A stretch of DNA of 64,000 nucleotides from DATBVX01 sp963724625 (GTDB lineage: Bacteria; Pseudomonadota; Gammaproteobacteria; Steroidobacterales; Steroidobacteraceae): the NCBI GenBank assembly GCA_963724625.1, contig CAVRVO010000001.1, positions 124,001-188,000 of the forward strand, read 5' to 3'. The notes under the pieces are model-generated. The model saw nothing but the letters and a program-made list of their open reading frames with translations, was not told the DNA's origin and did not search any database. The position numbers and the translations under genes were made by a program. Below are positions 1 to 8,342 of the stretch, piece after piece (position 1 is the stretch's first letter; every line of letters begins with the position of its first letter).

Positions 1-693
1 CCCGCGCGGTCTGTCAAGCGGTTGACACAGGCGGAGGACTATTTCGGAATGAAGTGCAGCGCCACCGAGTTCAGACGATTAGCCCCTCCTAGATCCCCCG
101 CTAAGTCGGCCGCACAAACTCTGCTCGTCATTCATACAGTTTTCCGCACCGCACACTACTGGATGGACGCTAGGATGCGACGCTTCTACTCTGCGCTGCG
201 TGCGCCTCCTCAACGTCCGCAAGCTCTGCATCGTCTTCATCAAGTGCCTGCGCTGCCAGCATTATCGCTACGCGCCGCCGCAAAGTTTCGTGACCTCGCT
301 GGGGGAGCACGCTACGCTGGCGCGTCTGGACTGCTCGATATGCAGCGCTAAGGATGTGCAAATCACGGCGGCCAGCACGTCGGCGACACGTTCGTGATGC
401 GGTTCGCTCGCGCTTTGCAGCCTCCAAAGCTTGAGATAACGCAGTACATTCGCGCGCGCCTACGCACGCACTTTGTCGATGATGAGTGAGCCACCCAACG
501 AACGAGCTCATCTGGAGCACGCCAAGGAACATGGTTTTCGCCTCGATTTATCGGCGCCTCGTCTCTGATGCCTGTATTTCGCGTACATCGTGTGCGCGCC
601 GATCCGTGCTCTCGAGGGGACAGCGCGCTATCCTCATTGATGTCGACTACGTGCGTCGCGACAGTTGAGGGTCCATCGCTTACGTACCGCAAC
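1..693. other. no supported gene
   Basis: I see no convincing gene here. Short open frames exist on both strands, but they are rich in Arg, Ser and Ala in the way of antisense frames, they overlap one another, and none has a recognisable domain or a clear ribosome-binding site. It may be intergenic or decayed accessory DNA. It lies on the side of the tRNA-Arg fragment (8343-8387) that would be inside a former integrated element. Confidence 0.4.
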
Positions 694-1080
694 ATGCGAA
701 TTGCCGTACTCACGTCCGCGTTTGCCCAGTTCGTCCTGCTGGCATTGGCTGCCTCAGTGCCTGCTAGCGCCGCTGACGATGGTCAGGCTGCATTCAACAA
801 CCATTGCCGAACGTGTCATTCGATGAACGAAAACGACAATCGGCTCGGTCCGTCTCTTCACAGAATCTTTGGCGCGAAGGCGGGTGCCGTACCAGGCTAC
901 GCCGCTTACTCGTACGGCCTAGTCAGCTCTGGAATCATCTGGAACGAGTCGACACTCGACAAATTCATTGCCGATCCCGAGGCAGTCGCCCGGAACAACA
1001 ACATGAAGCCCTACAAGGGCATTACCGACAAGTCCCTGCGTATGAAGATTATTGAGTTCCTGAAATCTGATCTTGATTAG
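694..1080 (+). CDS. small class I cytochrome c
   Basis: A 128-residue secreted monohaem cytochrome c that would carry electrons in the periplasm. Residues 1-26 form a signal peptide ending in a typical SVPASA cleavage region. The haem-binding CRTCH is at residues 38-42, and the likely distal ligand Met104 lies in NNMKPYKG, as in the mitochondrial-type cytochrome c2 family. The open frame extends upstream, but ATG 694 puts the signal peptide at the N-terminus, so I chose it. There is no partner oxidase or dehydrogenase next to it, so its redox partner is unknown. Confidence 0.85.
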   Translation: MRIAVLTSAFAQFVLLALAASVPASAADDGQAAFNNHCRTCHSMNENDNRLGPSLHRIFGAKAGAVPGYAAYSYGLVSSGIIWNESTLDKFIADPEAVARNNNMKPYKGITDKSLRMKIIEFLKSDLD

Positions 1081-1347
1081 TTTCGACGAAGACCTCCGAG
1101 CCGCTGGGTCCGGGTGCAGTTGTGTTGCGAGGATTCGCCGTCGCCGAAACCCACGCCTTGCTGGCGGGTCTGCCCGAAGCGACGCAAGAACGCCTCTCCT
1201 GACGCTTTTTGCGGTGTACTCGCGGCACACGTGGAACGGGCCGTTTCGGGCCCGAGCGCAGGTCCTCTTCGCACGCGGCGTCGACGGCCCCCCCGCCGCC
1301 GATGCCCGATCCGACGCGGGAGTCCCATTGCTCCGTCCGCGCGGGCG

Positions 1348-1812
1348 TCAGCGAGTGTAGTAACCCACCCCGAGCACGAAATCGTTCACCCGCTTAACGA
1401 AAGAATGTTTCTTTTCAACCTTATTGGTAGTGTAGTTGAGCCACATGTAGTCCACCGAACCCTCGCCCTGAGTTGCAATGACTTCCATGATGTCCTTTCC
1501 AAAGGGCTGGCCGGCGGCATCTCTCGTATCGCGTAGCGAGACTCCTACTAGCGTCGGGGCCGCACCATTTGCGAAATAGACTCCATCCATGTTTATCGCG
1601 AATACATATAGAGGTCCCTTGTGGAATTCTCCGCTGGGATCGTTGAATGCGCAAAAAGCGCGCGCCGATCCCTCTTTTTCAAGGTAGGCGACCGCTTTGT
1701 TGAGCAGGTCTTTGGCCTGGTCGGCACCGGGGCTCTCCGCGGCGAGCGAGGAGCCTGCGACTGTCATCATGAAGATGGCTGCGGCGTGTGAAAAGATTGC
1801 TTGAAGTTTCAT
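1348..1812 (-). CDS. secreted single-cache-domain protein
   Basis: A 154-residue exported protein with a signal peptide (about residues 1-24) followed by a stand-alone cache-like sensory fold. The segment GPLYVFAINMDGVYFANG and the later DYMWLNYTTNKVEKKHSFVK are typical of single-cache (sCache_2) domains, usually found as ligand-binding parts of chemoreceptors and kinases. Here no transmembrane anchor or signalling domain follows, so it is a free periplasmic binding module. Its ligand is unknown. It is transcribed convergently with the cytochrome c gene, with 267 bases between them that hold nothing I recognise. Confidence 0.75.
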   Translation of the reverse strand: MKLQAIFSHAAAIFMMTVAGSSLAAESPGADQAKDLLNKAVAYLEKEGSARAFCAFNDPSGEFHKGPLYVFAINMDGVYFANGAAPTLVGVSLRDTRDAAGQPFGKDIMEVIATQGEGSVDYMWLNYTTNKVEKKHSFVKRVNDFVLGVGYYTR

Positions 1813-1848
1813 GGGAGGTCCTCTTGAAGTCCTTCTGTTGAAGATCGC

Positions 1849-2703
1849 TTAGTTTTCCAGCACCGGGGTGCGTGGCAGCGACGCCGTTGGGGCGTCGAGC
1901 CGCAGATCCTTTCGAATGCCAGCGTCCACCAATCGAGCCGGCGCAAATCTGCGAAGCAATCGCAGGCGATTCGCGAGCCCGCCGGCCGGGTACCGGAGTT
2001 TTGGCCGAACGGCGATGGCCGCTTGCAACACGACGTCGGCCACCACGGTCGGCTCGGCAGCAGTTGCCATTACCTCGTTGAGCACCTTGTCCAGGAGCGC
2101 GCGAACTTCGCGATACTCATCGAGCTTCGAATCGGGGGCCAGAAAGTTCGTGTCGAACTGCGTCCTCGTGTAGGCGGGCTCGATCACCGAGACCCGGATG
2201 CCTCTTGTGCGCAGCTCGTGATCGAGCGACTCCGAATAGCCTTCAACCGCATGCTTGGTTGCGGCATAGAGAGCCCCGTAAGGCATCGGAAGGAAACCAA
2301 GCACCGAGCCGATGTTGATGATGCGACCGTTTCCCTGGCGTCGCATATGAGGCACGACGGCACGGGTCATGCGGATCAGCCCGAAGAAGTTGGTTTCAAA
2401 GATCGCCTTGGCCTGCTCGATCGAACTCTCCTCCGCTCCGGCAGGTGCAACGCCGAAGCCGGCGTTGTTCACGAGCAGGTCGATGCGGCCTTCCAGCCGA
2501 ATGAGTTCCCTCACGGCGGCTTCGACCGATTCATCGCTGGTCACGTCGAGCGGCAGCATTGCGAAAGACCGCTGGCCCGACTGGACGCTGTGTCGGCTGG
2601 TGCCGTAGACCTTGTAGCCGGCCATTGCGAGCCGCTGCGCAGTGGCTTCGCCGATACCTGATGAAGCGCCTGTTACGAGGGCGATGGATCCTTTGATCTT
2701 CAT
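1849..2703 (-). CDS. short-chain dehydrogenase/reductase
   Basis: Classical SDR oxidoreductase, 284 residues from ATG 2703. The NAD(P)-binding TGASSGIG lies near the N-terminus, NNAG follows at the end of beta-4, and the catalytic Tyr-Lys pair sits in YAATKHA. The substrate cannot be read from sequence. A longer reading from 2766 would place the coding start across an operator-like palindrome (2744-2761), so the inner ATG is preferred. The gene lies just downstream of a TetR gene in the same direction and has a near-copy of that regulator's own palindrome upstream, so TetR control is likely. Confidence 0.85.
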   Translation of the reverse strand: MKIKGSIALVTGASSGIGEATAQRLAMAGYKVYGTSRHSVQSGQRSFAMLPLDVTSDESVEAAVRELIRLEGRIDLLVNNAGFGVAPAGAEESSIEQAKAIFETNFFGLIRMTRAVVPHMRRQGNGRIINIGSVLGFLPMPYGALYAATKHAVEGYSESLDHELRTRGIRVSVIEPAYTRTQFDTNFLAPDSKLDEYREVRALLDKVLNEVMATAAEPTVVADVVLQAAIAVRPKLRYPAGGLANRLRLLRRFAPARLVDAGIRKDLRLDAPTASLPRTPVLEN

Positions 2704-2743
2704 GGGAGTGCCTTTTGTCGGAGGGGTAGAAGTCATGCCGTTG

Positions 2744-2761
2744 ATATGATGAACGTCATAT
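2744..2761. promoter_or_regulatory. TetR operator-like palindrome upstream of SDR
   Basis: ATATGATGAACGTCATAT: 8-base arms around a 2-base centre with one mismatch. It is almost identical to the palindrome at the tetR start (3379-3396), and it lies 41 bases upstream of the SDR start codon. Two matching sites, one per gene, strongly suggest that they bind the same regulator. Confidence 0.7.
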
Positions 2762-2798
2762 TCCAAATCGAGCGCGTAAACGCGGGTTCCAAGTGGGG

Positions 2799-3380
2799 TC
2801 AGCCCTGGGTCCGAGCGAGATGCTTGAGCGCTGACTTGCGGAGCCCATCGGAAAGCCTGGGCTCGTCGACAGCACGCGCCAGTACCAGTGCGCCAACCAT
2901 CGTCGCGACGGTGAAGAGGGCGCGCTCGTGTGCGCCCGGCTGCCCCCAGTGGGGCGAGTGGCGGGCGACGAGGTCGATCATCTCCTTGATGCGGCGTGTG
3001 GCGGCGCGCCTTACCTCAGGCGCCTGGCGTGGCATCTCCGAGCCAAGCGCGGCAGCTGCACAGCCGCTCTCAATCCCTTCGAGGTGCTCATTCGAGAGAT
3101 AGGCCCGCATCATGGCCGGGAGCGCCTGCTGGGGCGGCGAGCTGGCGGCGATGCGTTCCATCCTCGCCACGGTTTCACTGCCCGCACGGTCGGCGGCCTC
3201 GGCGAGCATCGCCTCGCGCGACGGGAAATGGGCGTAGAAGCCGCCGTGCGTCAGGCCGGCGTCCTTCATGATGTCGGCGACGCCGGTGCCGTTGTAGCCG
3301 CTGCGCCGGATGGCGCGCGCGGCGGCGTCGACGATGCGATCGTGCGTAGCTTCCTTGGACCTGGTAGCGGCTCGTTTCAT
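2799..3380 (-). CDS. TetR/AcrR family transcriptional repressor
   Basis: 193-residue TetR-family regulator. The N-terminal helix-turn-helix covers about residues 10-55 (IVDAAARAIRRSGYNGTG, then DIMKDAGLTHGGFYAHFPSRE), with the signature G-G-F-Y-x-H-F. The C-terminal half is the variable ligand-binding domain and resembles the TetR_C group that often senses electrophiles or xenobiotics, but the ligand is not predictable. Its start codon overlaps a perfect 8+8 palindrome, which implies autorepression. It is followed by the SDR gene 95 bases downstream. Confidence 0.88.
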   Translation of the reverse strand: MKRAATRSKEATHDRIVDAAARAIRRSGYNGTGVADIMKDAGLTHGGFYAHFPSREAMLAEAADRAGSETVARMERIAASSPPQQALPAMMRAYLSNEHLEGIESGCAAAALGSEMPRQAPEVRRAATRRIKEMIDLVARHSPHWGQPGAHERALFTVATMVGALVLARAVDEPRLSDGLRKSALKHLARTQG

Positions 3381-3396
3381 ATGATGAGCATCATAT
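3379..3396. promoter_or_regulatory. TetR autoregulatory operator
   Basis: ATATGATGAGCATCATAT is a perfect 8-base inverted repeat with a 2-base centre. It overlaps the tetR start codon (reverse ATG at 3378-3380) and extends into its 5' region. A repressor bound here would block initiation of its own gene. A one-mismatch copy lies upstream of the SDR. Confidence 0.78.
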
Positions 3397-3599
3397 TGTA
3401 TTCCGGCGCGCGGCGCAAGCGCTTTTGCTGCTGCAGGTTGCTATTCGAGAGGGGGTGCCTTTTGCGGGGACGCCAACGTTCTCGCCGAACGGGGGGCGCT
3501 CACGAGGTTGTCAGCCGAAGCGAGTTCACGGAGGTTGAGTTCACCGTGCGCAACATCAAGCGTGGCCGTGGGCCCGTCGATGACGTTCGCTTGAGTCGA

Positions 3600-3676
3600 G
3601 TTGAGCGAGCTGGAGGAGTGGGAGCCCGAGCGATAGAGTGGCTGAAACGAAGAATCGCTCAACGCGGACGTTGGGC
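3600..3676 (+). other. attC-like hairpin ending in GTTGGGC
   Basis: A perfect 9-base inverted repeat, GTTGAGCGA at 3600-3608 and TCGCTCAAC at 3655-3663, is followed after six bases by GTTGGGC (3670-3676). This matches the GTTRRRY core box of integron attC sites. The right-hand order (CTCAAC, 6-base spacer, GTTGGGC) is that of an attC right end. The left outer box (RYYYAAC) is not evident, so this is at best a degenerate site. No integrase gene is in the window. Confidence 0.35.
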
Positions 3677-3859
3677 GACTCTACCCCACACCTTTACGTC
3701 CACCGCCATGATCCTTATTTGCTGCACTTTGCTGCCTGTGCGACCAGTGAGGTCATCCCGATGGGCACAGATACGTACATGATCTCGCAGACATCTGCGG
3801 GTGGTGTCTTCCAGGTCAATGAGTTCGTACCAATTTACATCGGCCGGCCGCTGAGTCGG

Positions 3860-3947
3860 GACGTTGGGCGACTTAGGAGATGACGTTGGGCGACTTAGGA
3901 GATGACGTTGGGCGACTTAGGAGATGACGTTGGGCGACTTAGGAGAT
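3860..3947. repeat. four perfect 22-bp tandem repeats
   Basis: Four exact head-to-tail copies of a 22-base unit (GACGTTGGGCG followed by ACTTAGGAGAT). They start at 3860, 3882, 3904 and 3926. Each contains GTTGGGC, the same heptamer that ends the attC-like hairpin at 3676. A partial copy of the unit (GGACGTTGGGCGACT) is at 3667-3681. The array sits just upstream of the NTF2-like gene. It could be slippage or repeated recombination at a core site. Confidence 0.95.
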
Positions 3948-3995
3948 ATTGATGGCCACCTGCTTCGTTATGCAACCAAGTTTAGAGGAGCCCTT

Positions 3996-4454
3996 ATGCT
4001 CTACAGCCACTTTGTCAAAAAATCAATCCGACAGAGCTTTGATCACGTCAACAACCATCGCTGGGATGAGGCGGTGAAAGCAGTCGCGCCGGATGTCCAT
4101 CACCGCGTTTCCGGCGCCCACGCGCTTGGTGGTGAGCGCCACGACAAAGAAGCCGTGGGCCGCTGGTTTGAGCGCCTCGGCCGCGTCCTGCCCACCCTCC
4201 ATCTTACGGTCAACAACATCTGGGTGAAGGGCTGGCCGTGGCATACCACAGTGTTTGCGCAGTGGGACGGCACCGCGACGCTGCCCAGCGGCGACGCGTC
4301 GTACGTCAACCGTGGTCTCCACGTGTTCACCCTGCGGTGGGGCAGAGTCTATGCACTCGAGGAATTTCAAGATTCACAAGCAGCGGCCCGTGCTCTTGCC
4401 GCCCAAGCCGCTGCTGGCCTCGAGGAAGCGGCCGCCGAGCAAATTGTGAGCTAG
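3996..4454 (+). CDS. SnoaL/NTF2-like domain protein
   Basis: 152-residue protein with the cone-shaped NTF2/SnoaL-like fold pattern. An N-terminal helix (IRQSFDHVNNHRWDEAVKAV) is followed by VAPDVHHRVSG, then a long sheet segment with FAQWDGTATLPSGDASYVNRGLHVF and a final VYALEEFQD strand. Such proteins are polyketide-type cyclases, small hydrolases or ligand binders; the substrate cannot be told. Start ATG 3996 has a GAGGAG ribosome site 5 bases upstream; a longer frame would begin inside the 22-bp repeats and is rejected. A small promiscuous gene like this next to attC-like repeats would suit a gene cassette. Confidence 0.8.
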   Translation: MLYSHFVKKSIRQSFDHVNNHRWDEAVKAVAPDVHHRVSGAHALGGERHDKEAVGRWFERLGRVLPTLHLTVNNIWVKGWPWHTTVFAQWDGTATLPSGDASYVNRGLHVFTLRWGRVYALEEFQDSQAAARALAAQAAAGLEEAAAEQIVS

Positions 4455-4777
4455 CATAAGCACTCGCAGAGGCCATAAAGCGCGCCCGACAAGGCGAGGT
4501 ACAGGTGTATTTCGTATCTTGCATCGAGTACACGACTCGTTCGGAGATACACACAGGACAGCTTATTGCAGTCATCTCCATCGTGAGATTGGCACACGGA
4601 GCTACTGTGGCGTTGCTTGGGATCGAAGTCGAGCACTTGGCAGTCGCGTGATCCGCAACGAATGCACCGGAGCCTCCGTTCAATCTCGAGCATCGAGACG
4701 CTCCAGCCAAACTTGGTGGCGAGCCGGAATGGAGGCAGGCGCCGGGAGTGGTGACAAAGGCAACAGCGCGCGAACAA
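4451..4777 (-). CDS. small zinc-ribbon-like hypothetical protein
   Basis: A possible 108-residue protein. The only recognisable part is LATKFGWSVSMLEIERRLRC followed by IRCGSRDCQV, which resembles the short CxxCGSR zinc-knuckle proteins common in proteobacteria. The flanking sequence looks poor: the first residues and the long tail have no family pattern, and the frame overlaps the 3' end of the NTF2-like gene by four bases. It may be a decayed copy. No function is assigned. Confidence 0.35.
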   Translation of the reverse strand: MFARCCLCHHSRRLPPFRLATKFGWSVSMLEIERRLRCIRCGSRDCQVLDFDPKQRHSSSVCQSHDGDDCNKLSCVYLRTSRVLDARYEIHLYLALSGALYGLCECLC

Positions 4778-5218
4778 CGGACGGCGTAGGCAAGCGTCGC
4801 GTTCAATGTGAATGGCATCCGCGGTCGCTCGACAGAGGAAGGCGCGGAGCTTCCGTCAACAGGTGGATCGAGTCCATCCAGTACTGACGCCTACTGGATG
4901 AACTGACGTGAGGACCGGAGTGCGCTGGCGGGCACCGATCTGGCCCTCACGCGCGCGCGCGAGACGAGTGACCTGGAGTTGCTGGGGGTAACTCTGGGGG
5001 TAACTGCTGCATCGATCAATCGGCGGAGGCTTGTTTTCCGCGGAGAAGCGCAGCCAATATGAGGGTGCCCTCACCACCATCCGCTTGTCCAAGGACTTCC
5101 ATCGAAGTCCATCTTCTCGTGGGTTGCGGATCTCGTGATCGCGCGTGCACACCGCAGGAAGGGTCTCGGCAAGTGGATGATGTCCTGCATCATGGAACAT
5201 CCTTTCCTCGCTAAGCCA
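4778..5218. other. gene-poor spacer with a 12-bp duplication
   Basis: I find no supported gene. The only structure I see is a tandem duplication of CTGGGGGTAACT (4982-4993 and 4994-5005) and a short GC alternation near 4951. Open frames on either strand lack domains and credible starts. Confidence 0.4.
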
Positions 5219-6397
5219 TCAGCTCCCCGGCAGCGCCACACCGCGCGGCCACAAGAGCCACATGCTTCCCGTCTGCCGCATCTTCCCCGCGAGCTCACCT
5301 GCCTCAGGCCCGGTGCCCCAGAAGAAATCAGCGCGCGGCGCGCCGTTAATCGCGCCTCCGGTGTCCTGCGCAATGACGAGTCGCTGCAGCGGTGCATCTG
5401 ATGCGGGCCGTGTCGTCGACAGAAACACCGGCGCGCCGAGCGGAACGATGGCCGGGTCGACCGCGATCGATCGGCCCGGCGTCAAGGGAATGCCCTGGGC
5501 TCCTTTGGGTCCGACGTTGGGATCACCGAGCGGTGTTTCGTTGAAGAAGACGACACTGGGATTGGCATTGAGCACTTCCTGAAGCCGCTCCGGATGGGCG
5601 ACGAGCCACGCGCGAATGCCCGGCATCGTCGCTTGCTCGGTGGTGAGCTCTCCCTTCTCCACGAGGTGGCGACCGATGGACCGAAAGGGCTGTCCATTCT
5701 GATCCGCATACTGCAGCCGAATGACTTCGCCATTCGGCAGTTGCACGCGCCCCGAGCCTTGGACCTCGAGCAGGAAGGCATCGAGCGCACTGTTGATCCA
5801 CACGATCTCCTTGCCCTGAAGGTCCGGGTCGGTGGGAAGTTCGGCCCGCGTGTAGTACGGCAGCACCCGGTTGCCTTCGAGCCTGCCGCGAACGGTCTTG
5901 CCCTTGAGCTCCGGATAGAGTGATGCCAAGTCCACGATGAGGAGATCCGGCGGCGGAGCGTAGAGCGGCGTCGTGAATTCTGCGGACGGCGTGCGAGCAC
6001 CCATCAGCAGCGGCTCGTAGTACCCCGTAATGAGTCCCGTGTCCTCCCGGATCGGGCTTGGGAGCTTCAGGATCTGGTAGGGCTCGAAGTACTGCTCGAA
6101 ATAGTGGCGCAGGGCTCCGAGCGACTCATCCGTGATCGCCAACGCCGCATCGCAGGGCGGCTTCCATTCCACGCGAAACCGCAAGGCGCGACAGCTGCTG
6201 AGAAACGCGGTCCAGGCCTCCTGCAGACTATCGGCGCCCCAGCCCGGCAGTTGCGGCCAACTGGCGCGTTCGTAGCGCAGCGTGTGCATCGGAGGCTTCG
6301 GCGGCGGCACGGGCGGGCGCGGCGTGACGCAGCCAAAAAGCAGCGCGCTCGCGACGAGCACGAAACCGCCCGCGACGATGCATCGGTTCCACGGCAT
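5219..6397 (-). CDS. mltA: membrane-bound lytic murein transglycosylase A
   Basis: 392-residue outer-membrane lipoprotein that cleaves the glycan strands of peptidoglycan to give anhydromuropeptides. The signal peptide ends in a lipobox (LLFGC, Cys23). The MltA insert domain includes DTGLITGYYEPLL and YADQNGQPFRSIGRHLV. The C-terminal 3D (Asp-Asp-Asp) domain runs from about residue 300 and includes VIAQDTGGAINGAPRADFFW and WGTGPEAGELAGKM, with the conserved catalytic-type Asp residues. Length is close to the family norm. It stands alone between small unknown genes. Confidence 0.93.
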   Translation of the reverse strand: MPWNRCIVAGGFVLVASALLFGCVTPRPPVPPPKPPMHTLRYERASWPQLPGWGADSLQEAWTAFLSSCRALRFRVEWKPPCDAALAITDESLGALRHYFEQYFEPYQILKLPSPIREDTGLITGYYEPLLMGARTPSAEFTTPLYAPPPDLLIVDLASLYPELKGKTVRGRLEGNRVLPYYTRAELPTDPDLQGKEIVWINSALDAFLLEVQGSGRVQLPNGEVIRLQYADQNGQPFRSIGRHLVEKGELTTEQATMPGIRAWLVAHPERLQEVLNANPSVVFFNETPLGDPNVGPKGAQGIPLTPGRSIAVDPAIVPLGAPVFLSTTRPASDAPLQRLVIAQDTGGAINGAPRADFFWGTGPEAGELAGKMRQTGSMWLLWPRGVALPGS

Positions 6398-6510
6398 GGG
6401 GGTAGAGCCTGCCTTAGAGACTCGTGGATTCCAATCTTTCGTAAAGACCCGGGTGCGAATCGAGTCGTGCCCACGTAGCGCTACTATCGAAGTACTACGC
6501 TGACGGCGAG

Positions 6511-6741
6511 TTGCAATCGCAATACGTGTCCGCGTTTACGGAGGCAAGCCGCAGGTCGAAGCCATACCTTGACGCGAATCCAGGCAAGGTAGTACCAACC
6601 ATTGACAGCTGCATACCGCGAATTGATGCAATGGCGAAGAAAGAATCTGCGCGACAACAGCGCATGTGGGGGAAAACGTTTGCGGAACTTGAGGCGCAAA
6701 TGACCTCTGACTTACTCCGCAAGCTTGGATTGTCTCGATGA
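6511..6741 (+). CDS. hypothetical protein, possibly truncated
   Basis: 76 residues from a TTG at 6511. The sequence YLDANPGKVVPTIDSCIPRI and KESARQQRMWGKTFAELEAQ reads like a real alpha-helical protein rather than an antisense shadow, but I do not recognise a family. The frame stays open upstream without a good start, so it may be the C-terminal remnant of a longer gene. There is no clear ribosome site. Confidence 0.3.
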   Translation: MQSQYVSAFTEASRRSKPYLDANPGKVVPTIDSCIPRIDAMAKKESARQQRMWGKTFAELEAQMTSDLLRKLGLSR

Positions 6742-6966
6742 CAGGCTAGGATGCCCGCGGTAGCCGTCATTTGGGGGCAAACACTGCACTCTGGCACCTA
6801 GCGCCTGCCTGTAATGCATGCCACAGCCGCGCAGTTGGACGACTGGGTCTGCGCTTCGAATGGCACAACAATGGCGCTCGGCGCGAGCGCCGCTTCGATT
6901 GCGCTCACCGCGTCGTGCCGGTCGTGACAAGGCTGCCCCAAAGGAGTAGCGTCCCTCGTCTCCAAT

Positions 6967-7251
6967 ATGAAACCCACGCGCAAACTGTGGCTCTTGAGCG
7001 CGCTCGCCGTCCTGGCATGCGTGCCAGTCATCTGCATGGCCGACCTCGTGCAGGGTGCCGTCACCCCGAAGGACGCCGTCGTTCACATCAAGGATGGCGC
7101 CGGAAAGGTGGTCGCGACGCTGAAGGCGGGGCCGTTCCAGCTCAACCTGGCGGCTGGCAAGTTCACGGCGGAATGCGTGGCACCGAAAGCCTCGCAGCGC
7201 AGCCTCTACAGCATGGCTCAGCCGACCACAGTCAACATCGACTGCCAGTAG
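6967..7251 (+). CDS. small secreted protein of unknown function
   Basis: 94 residues with a clear signal peptide (KLWLLSALAVLACVPVICMA, cleavage near residue 25). The mature part is about 70 residues, with short beta-like stretches (AVVHIKDGAGKVVATLKAG, PFQLNLAAGKFTAEC) and two Cys that could form a disulfide. No family is recognised. It ends 17 bases before the next gene on the same strand, so the two are probably co-transcribed. Both sit beside the tRNA-Arg fragment, consistent with accessory cargo. Confidence 0.6.
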   Translation: MKPTRKLWLLSALAVLACVPVICMADLVQGAVTPKDAVVHIKDGAGKVVATLKAGPFQLNLAAGKFTAECVAPKASQRSLYSMAQPTTVNIDCQ

Positions 7252-7268
7252 CCGACGAAGAGATCTCC

Positions 7269-8297
7269 GTGGCCGATCCTCCGCAGAAGGCCCGCTGGCA
7301 GGAGCTTGTCAGCTACTGGGCGGAGATCATTCACAAGCTCGCCTTGCCGATCGGCACGGTGCTCGCGACGATCGTTGGCACGTGGCTCACTATGAGAATC
7401 TCGGAGGAGAACAACCTCCGCGACACCATCAACCAGCGCGAGCAGGCGGAATCGAGCTTGCGCTCGTCGATGTTCAAGGAGCTCGTCGCGCCGCTCCTCA
7501 CGCCCACGGGCTCCTCTGACGCGGGTGCTGCGGCGGATGCGACTCGCCCGGAGCGACTCGCGTTACTTGCGCAACTGCTGGCGCTCAACTTTCACGAGCA
7601 TTTCGAGCTCGGCCCGCTCCTACTGTATGTCGACAATCTGCCGAACCAGAGCGCCGAGAATCGGCGACGCCTGCGCTCGGTCGCGCGCCGCGTGATTTCG
7701 CGCCAGCTCGCGGTGCTCGGTGAGCCCTCGACCGAGGACAAGCTAGCTAACTGCAAGGCAAGCAGCGAGGACACGGAGATCTGGTTGCGCTCCGACGCCT
7801 CCGAACCGGACGAGGGCGTGCTCGCCTGTACGAATCCGGTCACCGACGGAAGGAGCGTCACGCTCGAGTGCGGGGCGCCTGCGGCTACGCCGCAACCGAC
7901 GCCGAATGTCTTCAGCATTCGATCGCCGGATTGTCGCGACCGGTTCATCGTCGCTTTGAGCGAGCTCAACTGGACGCAGCAGACTGTACGCGTCTTCCTT
8001 TCCGCCGAAGCGCGCGCGCCAAAGCCCGGCGAGCCCGCGGCGATCCCCGAATTCGTCGAGTTCACCTTGTCGGCGTACTCGCTGCCGTACTCGGATAACA
8101 CGCTCCTGCGCAGCGGCAATCGCGTCGGTCTCTATATCCGCCAGGTCGAGCCGAGCCGTGAACCCTGTACGCCGCCGATCTGCGATCCCACGACCCGCCT
8201 CATGCGCATCTCGCTCGTCTGGTTCCCGGACGACTTCATTCCGCCGCGCGAGCGACCCACGGACTTTCGCAAGGTGCGCAAGGCACTCAAGCTCTGA
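7269..8297 (+). CDS. membrane-anchored protein of unknown function
   Basis: 342 residues from GTG 7269 (AAGAGA lies upstream). One transmembrane helix is near residues 23-42 (LALPIGTVLATIVGTWLTM). A charged, probably coiled segment follows (ISEENNLRDTINQREQAESS), then a Leu-rich stretch about residues 90-120 and a Cys-containing C-terminal domain with short strands. The topology suggests one membrane anchor with a large soluble domain. I do not recognise the family. The open frame continues upstream across the preceding gene, but that part is out-of-frame shadow. It ends 46 bases before the tRNA-Arg fragment. Confidence 0.6.
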   Translation: MADPPQKARWQELVSYWAEIIHKLALPIGTVLATIVGTWLTMRISEENNLRDTINQREQAESSLRSSMFKELVAPLLTPTGSSDAGAAADATRPERLALLAQLLALNFHEHFELGPLLLYVDNLPNQSAENRRRLRSVARRVISRQLAVLGEPSTEDKLANCKASSEDTEIWLRSDASEPDEGVLACTNPVTDGRSVTLECGAPAATPQPTPNVFSIRSPDCRDRFIVALSELNWTQQTVRVFLSAEARAPKPGEPAAIPEFVEFTLSAYSLPYSDNTLLRSGNRVGLYIRQVEPSREPCTPPICDPTTRLMRISLVWFPDDFIPPRERPTDFRKVRKALKL

Positions 8298-8342
8298 GCC
8301 GTTGTAGTCTTATCGTCACACGGTTCTCACAGTGGAAAAAAC

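Noticed and set aside
3638..3883. 81-residue + strand open frame before the repeats
   Set aside because: No ribosome site or domain, and its end runs into the 22-bp repeats; probably non-coding.
3860..3947. CRISPR array
   Set aside because: The 22-bp units are directly adjacent with no spacers, and no cas gene is in the window.
4856..5200. 114-residue - strand open frame as an integrase remnant
   Set aside because: No tyrosine or serine recombinase motif is visible, and the frame crosses the 12-bp duplication with low-complexity sequence.
6771..7268. Long N-terminal extension of the membrane protein gene ending at 8297
   Set aside because: The extension overlaps the secreted-protein gene in another frame, is rich in Arg/His without pattern, and GTG 7269 gives a clean N-terminus with a membrane helix.
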